From contig JADHZE010000001.1 of NCBI GenBank assembly GCA_026934365.1, positions 1 to 64,000 on the forward strand: a stretch of DNA of 64,000 nucleotides, in the 5' to 3' direction. This stretch comes from Isoptericola sp. QY 916. Its GTDB lineage: Bacteria; Actinomycetota; Actinomycetes; Actinomycetales; Cellulomonadaceae. Made by a program: the position numbers and the translations under genes. Position 1 is the first letter of the stretch; each line of letters begins with the position of its first letter. The notes beneath the pieces are model-generated. The model worked only from the letters and a program-made list of their open reading frames with translations, was not told the origin of the DNA and did no database searches. Below, piece by piece: positions 33,374 through 42,330 of this stretch.

Positions 33374-34045
33374 TCAGCGGTCGAGGCCGCCGATGGTGTC
33401 GCCCTCGCCGCCGAGGACCAGGGTCCGCACGATCGCCTCGGCGACCTCCCGTTCGCTGAGCCTGCGGCGGTCCGCCGCCGCCCGCAGCGTGATGCGTGCC
33501 TCGTCCTCGGGGCAGTCGTTCGACGCCATGATCGCGCCTACCGCCTGCTCGACCGTCGCCCGGTCGGACAGGGTGCGGTACAGGCCCGCGACGGCGTCGC
33601 CGAGGTCGGCGAACTGGAGCTGGAGGCGCACGGCGTCGGCCGCGAGCGCGGCATGCCCCACGGCGGCGTCGACCAGGCCGGCGGGCCAGTCCCCGGGCGT
33701 GCGGCTGTACACGTTGATCGCCACCCGGACGCCGGGCCCCACCTCGGCCGGGACGGCGAGCGCCTGGACGAAGCCCTCGGCGTCAGCGGCCGCCTGCCAG
33801 GCCTCCCAGCCGGGCACCATGTCGGCGAGCCTCGTGGTCAGCACCGTGCCCCGCCGCATCGCGTCGATGCAGGGCCCGGTGTCGGCGCGCGCCTCGGCCT
33901 GGTCGCAGCGGCCCGCGCCGGGGGTGCTGCTTCCGGCGCGCAGCGAGATACCGTGCTCGCGCAGGCTGATGCTCGCCTCGACGCCGTGGCCGAGCACGGC
34001 CGCGGCGCGGATCGCGCACTCGTCGAGGTAGCGGGACAGGGTCAT
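33374..34045 (-). CDS. GAF-like and ANTAR domain protein
   Basis: A 223-aa regulator directly upstream of the previous gene in the same direction. Residues ~5-145 form a GAF-like fold (GFVQALAVPAEVGPGVRVAINVYSRTP), and 150-210 form an ANTAR domain (SDRATVEQAVGAIMASNDCPEDEA). The gap to the next gene is 73 bp, so the two GAF-ANTAR genes may be co-transcribed. The ligand is unknown. Confidence 0.87.
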   Translation of the reverse strand: MTLSRYLDECAIRAAAVLGHGVEASISLREHGISLRAGSSTPGAGRCDQAEARADTGPCIDAMRRGTVLTTRLADMVPGWEAWQAAADAEGFVQALAVPAEVGPGVRVAINVYSRTPGDWPAGLVDAAVGHAALAADAVRLQLQFADLGDAVAGLYRTLSDRATVEQAVGAIMASNDCPEDEARITLRAAADRRRLSEREVAEAIVRTLVLGGEGDTIGGLDR

Positions 34046-34102
34046 GGCGTCACGGTACCCGCGCTCCCGGACCCCGTCCCGCGGTCTCCCCGGCGACGCC
34101 CC

Positions 34103-35950
34103 TCAGCGGCGGCCGACGAGCCGGTCCACCTGGAAGAGCGTCGTCGTGCCGGACACCTCGTTCGCCACGGCGAGCAGCGGGCGGTGCGTGGGGGAGTCGG
34201 ACGCCGGGACGAACGTGAGCCCCTCGGGGCCGAGGTCGCCCGCGCCGGCGAGCGCGGCGGCCGGGTCGGCGCCGCCGTCGATCGCGTCCTTGACGGACAC
34301 GGCGTAGTCGCGGTTCGAGACGTAGGTGACGAACGCGGTCCGCTCGGGGCGCGTGATGTCGTAGACCATGACGCCGCCCGCGCGCTCCAGGCCGACGAAG
34401 GCGTACGTGCGGCCCGCCACCTCGCCGATGGCGAGGTTCTCCGGCTCGGGGCCCTTGTCGTCGCTGCGGCCGTCGCCCTTCGTCTCGGTGTGGTTGGTGT
34501 TGAAGGCGTCGCCGAGCGCGTCGGCGGTGACCCGCTCGAACTCGTCGCCCGAGTCGAAGACGAGCTCGCCGTCGGTGCCCCAGATCGAGAACGACCGGCC
34601 GCCGAAGGCGTACAGCTCCTCGTAGCAGGAGCCGTCGGCGCGCAGGCCGGAGGCCGTGGTGACGTTGAGGCGCCCGAGGTCGGCGTCGCCGAGCAGGCCG
34701 GCGGCGGGGGAGTCCTCGCACACCGGGGCGAGGCCGTCGTCGCCCAGGTCCTTGACCCGCGCGGGCTCGACGTAGTCGCCCCACTCGCGGGCGTCGCCCT
34801 CGTTCGCGGTGACGAGGTACGTCTGGCCGCGCGAGGTGTACGACGCGATCCCGTCGGGCATGTACAGCCCCCGGACGGGGACCTCGCGCGCGGCGGCGAC
34901 GCCGTCCTTGTCCGACGGGTCGATGCCCTGGCCGGGCAGCGAGTGGTCCTTGCTGCCGAGCGACCACAGGTCGGTGGTGCGGGCGCTGCGCAGGTCGACC
35001 TCCGCGACGGCGTTCGCCTCCTGCAGCGCGACGTACGCGGTGCGGGAGTCCTTCGACACGGTCACGTACTCCGGCTCGAGGTTGCGCGAGACGCGGTGGG
35101 CGAGCGACCCGTCGAGGCCGGCGACGTCGGGCCCGAAGACGCGCACGCCGTCCGGCAGCGCGTCGCCCTCGAAGGCGTGGAACGTCGCCGTGCGCACGGC
35201 GGACTGCGCGACGGGGCCCGCGTGCTTGCCGGTGAACCGGCGGGGGAGGTCGACGACGGACACCGAACCCTCGGGGTCCACGCTGAAGTCGTCGGCGGGC
35301 TCGCCCTCGTTCGCGACGACGGCGCTGCGGCCGTCGGGCGTGATCGTCACCATGTCGGGCAGCGCGCCCACGCGCCACGCGCCGAGCGCCTCGCCGTCGC
35401 CGGCGGCGTCGAACAGCACCAGCCAGCCGTCGGAGACCTTGTCGGGCGACTCGACCGCGACGACGCCGAGCCCGTCCGGGCGCACGGCGACCGAGTTCGC
35501 GACCGCGCCGTCCGGCACGGTCGAGCCGTCCGCAGCGCGCACATCCGTCGTCTCGAGCGCGAAGAGCTTGCGGGGCGACGACGGGCGCGCGACGTCGAGC
35601 ACGGTCACCTCGCCCGCCTGCGCGTTCACCGAGAAGAGGCGCTCCGAGCGGGCGTGGTACGCGACGATCTCCGCCGCCGACTCGTCGAACACGCCCGTGG
35701 CGTAGGAGCCGAGGGGGGACAGGGCGAGGCGGGCGTCGTCGGCCGACAGCACGGCAGGGTCGGCGACGACGCCGGCGGCCGGCGTCGCGTCGCCGCTCCC
35801 TGTGCCGCCGCTTCCCGTGCCGCCCAGTGCCGACGCGGTGAGCGCGACGGGCGCGGCCAGCGCGCAGGCGAGGGCGGTGGCGCAGCCGGCGACGACGGCG
35901 CGACGCGGGGCGGGTGCGAGTCGCGGGGTGCGGGGGAGCGGTGTGCGCAA
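34103..35950 (-). CDS. choice-of-anchor I family secreted protein
   Basis: A 615-aa exported beta-propeller protein. A signal peptide spans residues ~1-44. The remainder has repeated blades such as LFSVNAQAGEVTVLDV, GWLVLFDAAGD and YLVTANEGDAREWGDY, which match the choice-of-anchor I family of secreted proteins related to alkaline-phosphatase-like and LVIVD-repeat proteins. No C-terminal anchor or sorting motif is present, so it is probably released. The enzymatic role, if any, is unknown; some relatives are associated with phosphate metabolism. Confidence 0.85.
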   Translation of the reverse strand: MRTPLPRTPRLAPAPRRAVVAGCATALACALAAPVALTASALGGTGSGGTGSGDATPAAGVVADPAVLSADDARLALSPLGSYATGVFDESAAEIVAYHARSERLFSVNAQAGEVTVLDVARPSSPRKLFALETTDVRAADGSTVPDGAVANSVAVRPDGLGVVAVESPDKVSDGWLVLFDAAGDGEALGAWRVGALPDMVTITPDGRSAVVANEGEPADDFSVDPEGSVSVVDLPRRFTGKHAGPVAQSAVRTATFHAFEGDALPDGVRVFGPDVAGLDGSLAHRVSRNLEPEYVTVSKDSRTAYVALQEANAVAEVDLRSARTTDLWSLGSKDHSLPGQGIDPSDKDGVAAAREVPVRGLYMPDGIASYTSRGQTYLVTANEGDAREWGDYVEPARVKDLGDDGLAPVCEDSPAAGLLGDADLGRLNVTTASGLRADGSCYEELYAFGGRSFSIWGTDGELVFDSGDEFERVTADALGDAFNTNHTETKGDGRSDDKGPEPENLAIGEVAGRTYAFVGLERAGGVMVYDITRPERTAFVTYVSNRDYAVSVKDAIDGGADPAAALAGAGDLGPEGLTFVPASDSPTHRPLLAVANEVSGTTTLFQVDRLVGRR

Positions 35951-36068
35951 GGGGTCCTCCGGGGCCGGGGGCGCGCGGAGCGCGCCGTCGGGGTGACCGT
36001 AGGGAGGACGGATGGCCGTCGGGGGAGCCGGGGGTGAACGGGTGCCGGCCCGCCGGTGAACGCCTCGC

Positions 36069-37385
36069 TCAGGCGGGCGCGTCGTGGTCGGCGCCGCTCT
36101 GCACGCCGTCCCGCACGCCGTCGAGCCCGAGCTGCACGATCCGCCACACCGCGCCGACGAGCAGCACGACGAGCGCGAGGTTCCGCAGTCCTTCGACCAC
36201 GACCATCGCGGGCTGCCCGCCGAGGAACTCGCCGTACGCCACCGGGTAGACGATCTGCGTGCCCAGTGCGGCCAGGAGCACGCCGACGGCGGGCGGCCCC
36301 CACAGCCGCCGCGTACCGGGCCCGGCCAGGGCGATCGCGGCGGCCAGCGGCGGCCCGATCCACGCCACGAACTGGGGCGAGCCCACCTTGTTGAACACGA
36401 TGAGCGACAGGAGCAGGGCGGCGGTGCTGAGCAGCAGGACGTCGGCCGCGTGGTCGGGGCGGCGACGCGCCGTCCACCACGTGAGCGCGGCGATCAGCAG
36501 CACCGCGACGGGCAGCAGCCAGTCGAGCAGGGACGCGACCTGGCGGGCGGCGTCGCCCTGCACCTCGTAGGTGAAGATCACGTCGTTGTAGTCGATCCGC
36601 ACCGACGGGTCCCACAGCCGCGCCACGCTGAACCAGGTGGCGAAGACCGACTCCGCCTGGAGCGTGCGCGCCTCCTGCTGGCCGAACACGCTGAACGCGC
36701 GCTCCCCGGCCCCGCCCGCGAGGGCGAGCCCGACGACGACGAGGCTCACCGCGGCGCCCGGCACCACCACCTGCCGCAGCAGGTCGCTCCAGCGGGCGCG
36801 GGTCGCGGCCAGCGCCACGACCACGGCCCCCGGGGCGATCTTGATCCACGCGCCCACCGTGGCGACCGCCGTCGCGAGCGTCGGGCGGCGTGCCGCGACC
36901 GCCAGGGAGATCAGGATGAGCGGCGCGACGACGCCGTCCAGCCGGCCCAGGAAGATCGGGCCGAGGGCGAGCAGGAACGCGAGCCACCACCAGGCGCCCA
37001 GCACCCCGCGCGGCGCGCAGCGCACCAGCACCACCGTGGCGACGGCGTTCAGCGCCACGACCATCGCCGTCCAGACGATCTCGTAGCCCAGCAGGCCGTC
37101 GGTCACGAGCGCGGGCAGCGTGACCGGCACGAGCGCCCCCGCGGGGTACACCCAGTCGTAGTCGAGGACCGGCCACTGCCCGGCGTCGAGCCCGTGGCGG
37201 GCCCACCACTCGTACAGCGTGACGTCGCCGTAGATCGTGTAGCCCCAGGTGATGGCCTGCCCGATCACCCAGGCGTGCACGGCCACGAAGCCGAGCGCCA
37301 GCAGCCACCGGGACCTCAGCACGGCGCCGAGGGGACCGGGGGTGTTCCGCGCGGCAGCGGTCTGCGTGGATGGCACGCCCGACAT
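36069..37385 (-). CDS. GT87-like polyprenol-phosphate-sugar glycosyltransferase
   Basis: A 438-aa integral membrane protein with about ten hydrophobic helices. The loop after helix 1 carries GYTIYGDVTLYEWWARHGL, and YDWVYPAGALVPVTLPAL follows, a pattern of GT-C enzymes of the GT87 (PimE/DUF2029) kind that use polyprenyl-phosphate mannose. It probably adds a sugar to a lipid or wall glycan on the outer face. Acceptor and donor are not determinable here. It is not clearly in an operon; it is divergent from mntH. Confidence 0.8.
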   Translation of the reverse strand: MSGVPSTQTAAARNTPGPLGAVLRSRWLLALGFVAVHAWVIGQAITWGYTIYGDVTLYEWWARHGLDAGQWPVLDYDWVYPAGALVPVTLPALVTDGLLGYEIVWTAMVVALNAVATVVLVRCAPRGVLGAWWWLAFLLALGPIFLGRLDGVVAPLILISLAVAARRPTLATAVATVGAWIKIAPGAVVVALAATRARWSDLLRQVVVPGAAVSLVVVGLALAGGAGERAFSVFGQQEARTLQAESVFATWFSVARLWDPSVRIDYNDVIFTYEVQGDAARQVASLLDWLLPVAVLLIAALTWWTARRRPDHAADVLLLSTAALLLSLIVFNKVGSPQFVAWIGPPLAAAIALAGPGTRRLWGPPAVGVLLAALGTQIVYPVAYGEFLGGQPAMVVVEGLRNLALVVLLVGAVWRIVQLGLDGVRDGVQSGADHDAPA

Positions 37386-37452
37386 GGTGGCAGACCGGGC
37401 TCGTCGCCGCCCGGAGCCGCCTGGGGGATGCGTGATGCGGCTCCGGACGTCT

Positions 37453-37476
37453 AAGGTTTCGGATACCCGAAAACTT
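37453..37476. promoter_or_regulatory. palindromic operator upstream of mntH (MntR/DtxR-like candidate)
   Basis: AAGGTTTCGG-ATAC-CCGAAAACTT forms a 10-bp inverted repeat with one mismatch, 25 bp before the mntH start. Inverted AT-rich arms around a short centre are typical of MntR/DtxR-type metal regulators, so this is a candidate manganese operator; the regulator is not encoded in the window. Confidence 0.65.
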
Positions 37477-37501
37477 CGACGCCTGGCCCACGGAGGACCG
37501 C

Positions 37502-38848
37502 ATGAGCCGACCGACCCTCGACCGACCCGCCCAGGGGGTGCGTCCCGCGCGCCTGGTGACCCTGCTCGGGCCGGCGTTCGTCGCGGCGATCGCGTACGTC
37601 GACCCGGGGAACGTCGCGGCGAACCTCACGGCGGGGGCGCGGTTCGGGTACCTGCTGGTGTGGGTGCTGGTCGTCGCCAACGTCATGGCGGTGCTGGTGC
37701 AGTACCTGTCGGCCAAGCTCGGCGTGGTCACCGGGCGCTCGCTGCCCGAGGTGCTGGGCGAGCGCCTCTCCCGGCGCGGCCGGATCGCCTACTGGGCGCA
37801 GGCGGAGGTGGTCGCGATGGCCACCGACGTCGCCGAGGTGATCGGCGGCGCCATCGCCCTGCACCTGCTCTTCGGCGTACCGCTGGTGCTGGGCGGGATC
37901 ATCACCGGGGTCGTGTCGATGCTGGTGCTCACCGTGCAGCAGCGCCGCGGCCAGCGCGTCTTCGAGACGGTCGTGACGTCGATGCTCGCGGTCCTCACCG
38001 TCGGGTTCTGCGCGGGCCTGTTCTTCTCGCCGCCGGACCTGGGCGCGGTGCTCGGCGGGCTGGTGCCGCGCCTCGACGGCCCGGAGTCGGTGCTGCTCGC
38101 CGCGTCGATGCTCGGCGCCACCGTGATGCCGCACGCGATCTACCTGCACTCCTCCCTCGCCCGCGACCGGGTGCGGCACGACGCCCGGGTGCAGCGGCGG
38201 CACGCCCTCGCCGCCGGGGCCGAGGGACGCGACGACCTGGGGGACGGCGGGGTCGGGGACGACGACGTCACCGTGCCCCGCCCGCCGTCGCCGTCGGCGG
38301 TCCGCCGCCTGCTCACCGCCACGCGCTGGGACGTCGTCGCCGCGCTGGTGCTCGCCGGCAGCGTGAACATCGCGATGCTCCTCCTCGCGGCGGCCAACCT
38401 GCCCGGCCGCACGGGGACCGACTCGATCGAGGGCGCGCACGCCGCCATCGAGTCGTCGCTGGGCCCCGCGGTCGCGGTGCTGTTCGGGGTGGGGCTGCTC
38501 GCGTCGGGGCTGGCGTCCACGTCGGTGGGCGCCTACGCCGGCGCCGAGATCATGTCCGGACTCCTGCATGTGCGCGTCTCGCTGCTCGCCCGGCGGCTGG
38601 TCACCCTCGTGCCCGCGATCGTGCTGCTCGCGACGGGGGTGTCGCCCACGTGGCTGCTGGTCGTGAGCCAGGTGGTGCTCAGCTTCGGCATCCCGTTCGC
38701 GATGATCCCGCTGGTGCGGATCACGCGCGACGCCGGCCTGCTCGGCGGGTTCCGCAACGGCCTCGCCACCCAGGTCGCGGCGTGGGCCGTGGCCGCGGTC
38801 ATCGTGGCGCTGAACGTCGCGCTGCTCTGGCTGACGTTCACCGGCTGA
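37502..38848 (+). CDS. mntH: NRAMP family divalent metal transporter
   Basis: A 448-aa proton-coupled importer of Mn2+ (and possibly Fe2+) with about 11 membrane helices. The metal-binding DPGN of helix 1 (34-37, AYVDPGNVAANL) and helix-6 MPHAIYLHS (metal-site Met) are intact. A hydrophilic Asp/Pro-rich insert (about 235-265) after helix 6 is longer than in many NRAMP proteins. The start is preceded by GGAGG (CCCACGGAGGACCGC). A palindrome just upstream suggests repression by a metal-responsive MntR/DtxR regulator. Confidence 0.94.
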   Translation: MSRPTLDRPAQGVRPARLVTLLGPAFVAAIAYVDPGNVAANLTAGARFGYLLVWVLVVANVMAVLVQYLSAKLGVVTGRSLPEVLGERLSRRGRIAYWAQAEVVAMATDVAEVIGGAIALHLLFGVPLVLGGIITGVVSMLVLTVQQRRGQRVFETVVTSMLAVLTVGFCAGLFFSPPDLGAVLGGLVPRLDGPESVLLAASMLGATVMPHAIYLHSSLARDRVRHDARVQRRHALAAGAEGRDDLGDGGVGDDDVTVPRPPSPSAVRRLLTATRWDVVAALVLAGSVNIAMLLLAAANLPGRTGTDSIEGAHAAIESSLGPAVAVLFGVGLLASGLASTSVGAYAGAEIMSGLLHVRVSLLARRLVTLVPAIVLLATGVSPTWLLVVSQVVLSFGIPFAMIPLVRITRDAGLLGGFRNGLATQVAAWAVAAVIVALNVALLWLTFTG

Positions 38849-38870
38849 CCGTCGCGACAGAACGGAACCG

Positions 38871-38952
38871 GCGAGGTAGTACCGGATCTCGCGAGGTAGT
38901 ACCGGATCCCGCGAGGTAGTACCGGGCCCGGCGAGGTAGTACGGGTCAGCGG
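38871..38952 (+). repeat. left array of 20-bp-period GCGAGGTAGT repeats
   Basis: Four direct copies of GCGAGGTAGT(AC) start at 38871, 38891, 38911 and 38931, exactly 20 bp apart. Each 10-bp core is followed by a 10-bp variable part (e.g. ACCGGATCTC). The array overlaps the 3' end of the NUDIX gene. An inverted counterpart lies beyond its 5' end. Confidence 0.9.
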
Positions 38953-39428
38953 CCGAGCGCGGACTCCAGCCGGTCGACGAGCGCGGCCTGCGCGCTGACG
39001 ACGAGGCGGCGGGCGTCGTCGGGTGAGAGCCAGGCGACCCGGTCGATCTCCGGCACCTCGATCCGCTTCCCCGACCGCGGGGGCCACTCGATCTCGACGG
39101 TGTTGCTGCGGACCTGGTCCAGGTCCGGCCCCGGCGGAGGCCACTCGCGCGCCCAGGCGAGGACGCGCTTGCCGGACCGCTGCCGTACCTCGCCGAGGTC
39201 GACGTCGGGGGACGACGGCGCGGGGAGCGGCAGCCCGAGCTCCTCCGCCGCCTCGCGCAGCGCGGCGGCGTGCGGCTCTTCGTCCGGCTCGAGCTCGCCC
39301 TTGAGCACCGTCCACGCGCCCTCGTCCTTGCGCGCCCAGAACGGGCCGCCCATGTGCCCGAGCAGCACCTCGAGGCCGCCGCCGTCCGAGGTGCGATAGA
39401 GCAGAAGGCCTGCGCTGGTCGTCGCCAT
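38946..39428 (-). CDS. NUDIX hydrolase
   Basis: A 160-aa soluble hydrolase. The start MATTSAGLLLYR is typical of a NUDIX group acting on nucleoside diphosphate derivatives. The Nudix box runs from KGELEPDEEPHAAA to REAAEELG (about 43-65), with the metal-binding Glu residues present. WPPRSGKRIEVPEIDRVAWL gives the family's C-terminal strand. A GTG two codons earlier (39434) is an alternative start; neither has a clear ribosome-binding site. The gene is enclosed by two inverted repeat arrays, so it may move or be regulated as a cassette. Confidence 0.9.
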   Translation of the reverse strand: MATTSAGLLLYRTSDGGGLEVLLGHMGGPFWARKDEGAWTVLKGELEPDEEPHAAALREAAEELGLPLPAPSSPDVDLGEVRQRSGKRVLAWAREWPPPGPDLDQVRSNTVEIEWPPRSGKRIEVPEIDRVAWLSPDDARRLVVSAQAALVDRLESALGR

Positions 39429-39460
39429 GGTCACAGTGTGACCCGGGCGGTTCCCTCGCG

Positions 39461-39540
39461 GAGCAGTGGACTACCTCGCCCGGTCCGGTACTACCTCGCC
39501 AGGTCACTGACTACCTCGCCGGGGGCTGTACTACCTCGGC
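39461..39540 (-). repeat. right array of 20-bp-period GCGAGGTAGT repeats (inverted)
   Basis: Four copies of the reverse complement (CTACCTCGCC) start at 39471, 39491, 39511 and 39531, again exactly 20 bp apart; the last reads CTACCTCGGC. They lie just upstream of the NUDIX start and are inverted relative to the left array, so in a transcript the two arrays could pair. Confidence 0.9.
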
Positions 39541-39692
39541 AAAGGCGGTGAGACGGAGTATCGCTTGACGTGAGACCCGGTCGCGGGTGACGATGGAGGA
39601 GGACCGGCGCCGGCCACCACCAGCCTCGGACGGCGCCGGTCCGCACTCCTCACCGGGCCCGGAACGGACCCCCGCGCAGAGAGAGGTCGTCG

Positions 39693-40937
39693 ATGACCCG
39701 CAACGCCCCCGTCATGCCCGGCGTGACCGCCCCCGACTACGACGTCTCGCAGCCGCTGGACCTCGACTACGTGGGCGCCTTCGCCGACGTGACGCCCGAG
39801 GAGCGCGCCCACCAGCTCGCCGTCCGCGAGTTCGTGCAGGAGGACGTGCTGCCGGTCATCGACGGCTACTGGGAGCGCGCCGAGGTGCCGTTCGACCTGG
39901 TGAAGAAGCTCGCCGAGCGCGACTTCCTGCGCGACGGCGTCGACGTCCCCGGCCGCCCGTCGGTCTCGTTCATGGCCGAGGGCCTGGCCAGCATGGAGAT
40001 GTCGCGCGGCGACGGCTCCGTCGCCACGATCTGCGGCGTCCAGGGCGGCCTCGCGCTGCGGTCGATCGTCATGCACGGCTCGCCCGAGCAGATCGAGCAG
40101 TACGCCGAGCCGATGGCGCGCGGGGAGATCCTCGGCGCGTTCGCGCTCACCGAGCCCACGCACGGCTCGGACTCCGTCTCGCTCGAGACCACCGCCCGCA
40201 GGGAGACCCGCGACGGCGTCGAGGGATACGTCCTGGACGGCGAGAAGAAGTGGATCGGCTTCGGCTCGTGCGGCGACATCACCGTCGTCTGGGCCCGCCT
40301 CGTCGGCGACGACGGCGACAACCAGGTGCACGGCTTCATCGTCCCGCAGGACGCGCCCGGCTACACCGCCACCACGATCGAGGGCAAGGTCTCGCTGCGC
40401 GCCATCTGGCAGGCGCACATCGTGCTCGACGACGTCTTCGTCCCCGCGAGCGCGGCGCTGCCCGGCGCGACGTCGTTCAAGGCGACCGCCGCCGTCCTCT
40501 TCGCCACCCGCCTCGCCGTCGCCTGGTCCGCCGTGGGGCACGCCGTCGCCTGCTACGAGGCGGCCGCCGCGTACTCGACCCAGCGCATCCAGTTCGGCCG
40601 ACCGCTGGCCAAGAACCAGATGGTGCAGGAGCGGCTCACCCGCATGCTCTCGCTCGTCACGCAGATGCAGCTGCTCGTCGCGCAGATCACGCGCCTGGCG
40701 GACGCCGGCACGCTCACCGGCGAGCAGGCCTCGCTCGCGAAGTACACGACGACGCGGCAGGCCCGCGAGGTCGCGTCGATCGCCCGCGACATGCTCGGCG
40801 GCAACGGCATCCTCCTCGGCAACCGCGTCGCGCGGCACTTCGCCGACCTCGAGGCCCTGCACACCTACGAGGGCACCGAGTCGATGCAGGCGCTCATCGT
40901 CGGTCGTGACATCACCGGGGTCTCGGCCTTCGCCTGA
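39693..40937 (+). CDS. acyl-CoA dehydrogenase (glutaryl-CoA dehydrogenase-like)
   Basis: A 414-aa FAD flavoenzyme of the acyl-CoA dehydrogenase fold. The middle FAD/substrate region has FALTEPTHGSDS, the C-terminal region has RIQFGRPLAKNQMVQERL, and the catalytic Glu sits in HTYEGTESMQALIVGRDITG. This C-terminal pattern and the ~410-aa length match the glutaryl-CoA/related branch rather than the short- or medium-chain ones; decarboxylation is not proven. It would act in cytosolic amino-acid or fatty-acid breakdown together with an ETF. GAGAGAGG precedes the start. Its tail overlaps the end of the convergent phosphatase gene. Confidence 0.9.
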   Translation: MTRNAPVMPGVTAPDYDVSQPLDLDYVGAFADVTPEERAHQLAVREFVQEDVLPVIDGYWERAEVPFDLVKKLAERDFLRDGVDVPGRPSVSFMAEGLASMEMSRGDGSVATICGVQGGLALRSIVMHGSPEQIEQYAEPMARGEILGAFALTEPTHGSDSVSLETTARRETRDGVEGYVLDGEKKWIGFGSCGDITVVWARLVGDDGDNQVHGFIVPQDAPGYTATTIEGKVSLRAIWQAHIVLDDVFVPASAALPGATSFKATAAVLFATRLAVAWSAVGHAVACYEAAAAYSTQRIQFGRPLAKNQMVQERLTRMLSLVTQMQLLVAQITRLADAGTLTGEQASLAKYTTTRQAREVASIARDMLGGNGILLGNRVARHFADLEALHTYEGTESMQALIVGRDITGVSAFA

Positions 40938-41505
40938 GCCCTGCAGCCTTCGCACGACGGGGACCCGCGCAGCCGCGCGGGTCCCCGTCGTCGTCCCCGG
41001 CCAGGTCCACGGTGACGACGTCGGGGAGGCGCAGCCCGAGCCAGAACGCCCCTGCCGATGGACCAGGGGCGACGCGGCCGGTCGCGACCAGCCATGCCGT
41101 GAGCACCATGCCGTGCGTCCCGACCACCAGGTCGCCTCGGCCGGCGTGGTCGCGCACGGCGTCGTCGAACCGGCGGGCCGCGCCCTCCGCGGACTCCCAC
41201 CCGTCGTGCCGCGTGTCGGGCGCGCCCTCGACCCAGGCGCGCCGCGCCTCCCGGAACTCCGGGGAGACGGGCTCGGGCGGTCGCCGGATCTCCCCGAACC
41301 GCGGGTCCGTGGGGACGTCGGCGACGCCGAGCGCGAGGGAGAGCGTCTCCACCGCCTTGCGCTCGTCGCTCGCGACGGCGCGTGCGCCCTCCGGGAGCCG
41401 GAGCCCGCGCGCCGCCGCGCGGCCGGACGGGGAGAGCGGCCAGACGTGCGGAGGGACGTCATCGGTCACGTGCGGGGCTGCATGACGGACGACGGTGACG
41501 CGCAC
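40912..41505 (-). CDS. histidine phosphatase family protein
   Basis: A 197-aa soluble protein with the phosphoglycerate-mutase-like RHG-type motif (MRVTVVRHAAP, His8), a second Arg around the ASDERKAVET stretch, and a later VVGTHGMVLTAW with the partner His. It probably dephosphorylates a small phosphorylated compound. The last ~25 codons overlap the 3' end of the acyl-CoA dehydrogenase on the other strand and are Arg/Pro-rich, so the true C-terminus may be poorly conserved. Confidence 0.85.
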   Translation of the reverse strand: MRVTVVRHAAPHVTDDVPPHVWPLSPSGRAAARGLRLPEGARAVASDERKAVETLSLALGVADVPTDPRFGEIRRPPEPVSPEFREARRAWVEGAPDTRHDGWESAEGAARRFDDAVRDHAGRGDLVVGTHGMVLTAWLVATGRVAPGPSAGAFWLGLRLPDVVTVDLAGDDDGDPRGCAGPRRAKAAGLRRRPRPR

Positions 41506-41610
41506 GGGGCCAGTCTGCCCGCGCCTCGCGGACCGACGACCTAGGGTCCAGGGATGGCCGACGGCAGCTCGAGCTGCCGCGCCGAGCCCGAACTGCCGCA
41601 GTGAGCGCCG

Positions 41611-42330
41611 TCAGGGCGCGACCGCGGGCGTCGTCGCCCCCGCCTCGGCCTGCTCACGCCGGTGCACGCGCCACCACACGAAGAACCCGGTCAGGGTGAA
41701 GACGCCGTAGAACACGTACATCAGCGCCGTGGCGTAGTAGCCGGCCGACCAGAGCAGGGGCACTCCCACGACGTCCACTGCCACCCAGACCAGCCAGAAC
41801 TCGACCCAGCCCTTCGCCATGCCGTACGTGGCGACCAGCGAGCCCATGAAGATCCACGCGTCCGACCACACCGGCTCGTAGGAGCCGAGGGCGCGGAACA
41901 GCGGGGTGAGCAGCAGGGTGCCGCCGACCATCACGACGACGATGCCGACGCGCTCCCGCCAGGTCGCCCAGTGGGGGTGCACCGCGGCGCCGCCGTCGGC
42001 GGGGATCCTGCCGTCGGCGCGGACCTCCAGGGCGGCACGCTCGGTGCGCCGCCACTGCACCCAGCCGTAGATCGACACGATCAGGAACATCACCTGCCGG
42101 CCCGCCTGGCCGAGCATGTCGGCGCGGCTCGAGTCGCCGAACCACGAGCCCATGAAGACCGTGAACAGCACCAGGTTGCCGACGATGCCGACGGGCCACG
42201 CCCACACCTTGCGGCGCATGCCGCCGAGCGCGGAGGCGAGGCCGAACAGGTTGCCGACGATCTCGCGCCACGACATGTGCTGGTCGCCGATGGTCAGCGT
42301 GGCGTTGAAGAACGCGTCGATCGCGTCCAT
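41611..42330 (-). CDS. ribM: PnuC-fold vitamin transporter, probably riboflavin transporter RibM (PnuX)
   Basis: A 239-aa membrane protein with about seven to eight helices of the PnuC fold. WPVGIVGNLVLFTVF and QVMFLIVSIYGWVQWRR are typical. PnuC proteins import nicotinamide riboside, but the related actinobacterial RibM/PnuX imports riboflavin. An FMN riboswitch lies ~125 nt upstream on the same strand, so the riboflavin assignment is well supported, and the gene should be switched off when FMN is plentiful. No riboflavin biosynthesis gene is beside it. The first ATG at 42330 fits the fold's start. Confidence 0.9.
   Translation of the reverse strand: MDAIDAFFNATLTIGDQHMSWREIVGNLFGLASALGGMRRKVWAWPVGIVGNLVLFTVFMGSWFGDSSRADMLGQAGRQVMFLIVSIYGWVQWRRTERAALEVRADGRIPADGGAAVHPHWATWRERVGIVVVMVGGTLLLTPLFRALGSYEPVWSDAWIFMGSLVATYGMAKGWVEFWLVWVAVDVVGVPLLWSAGYYATALMYVFYGVFTLTGFFVWWRVHRREQAEAGATTPAVAP

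Noticed and set aside
38871..38952. Repeat array as a CRISPR
   Set aside because: Cores are 10 bp and spacers 10 bp, far too short, and there is no cas gene. The inverted twin array also argues against it.
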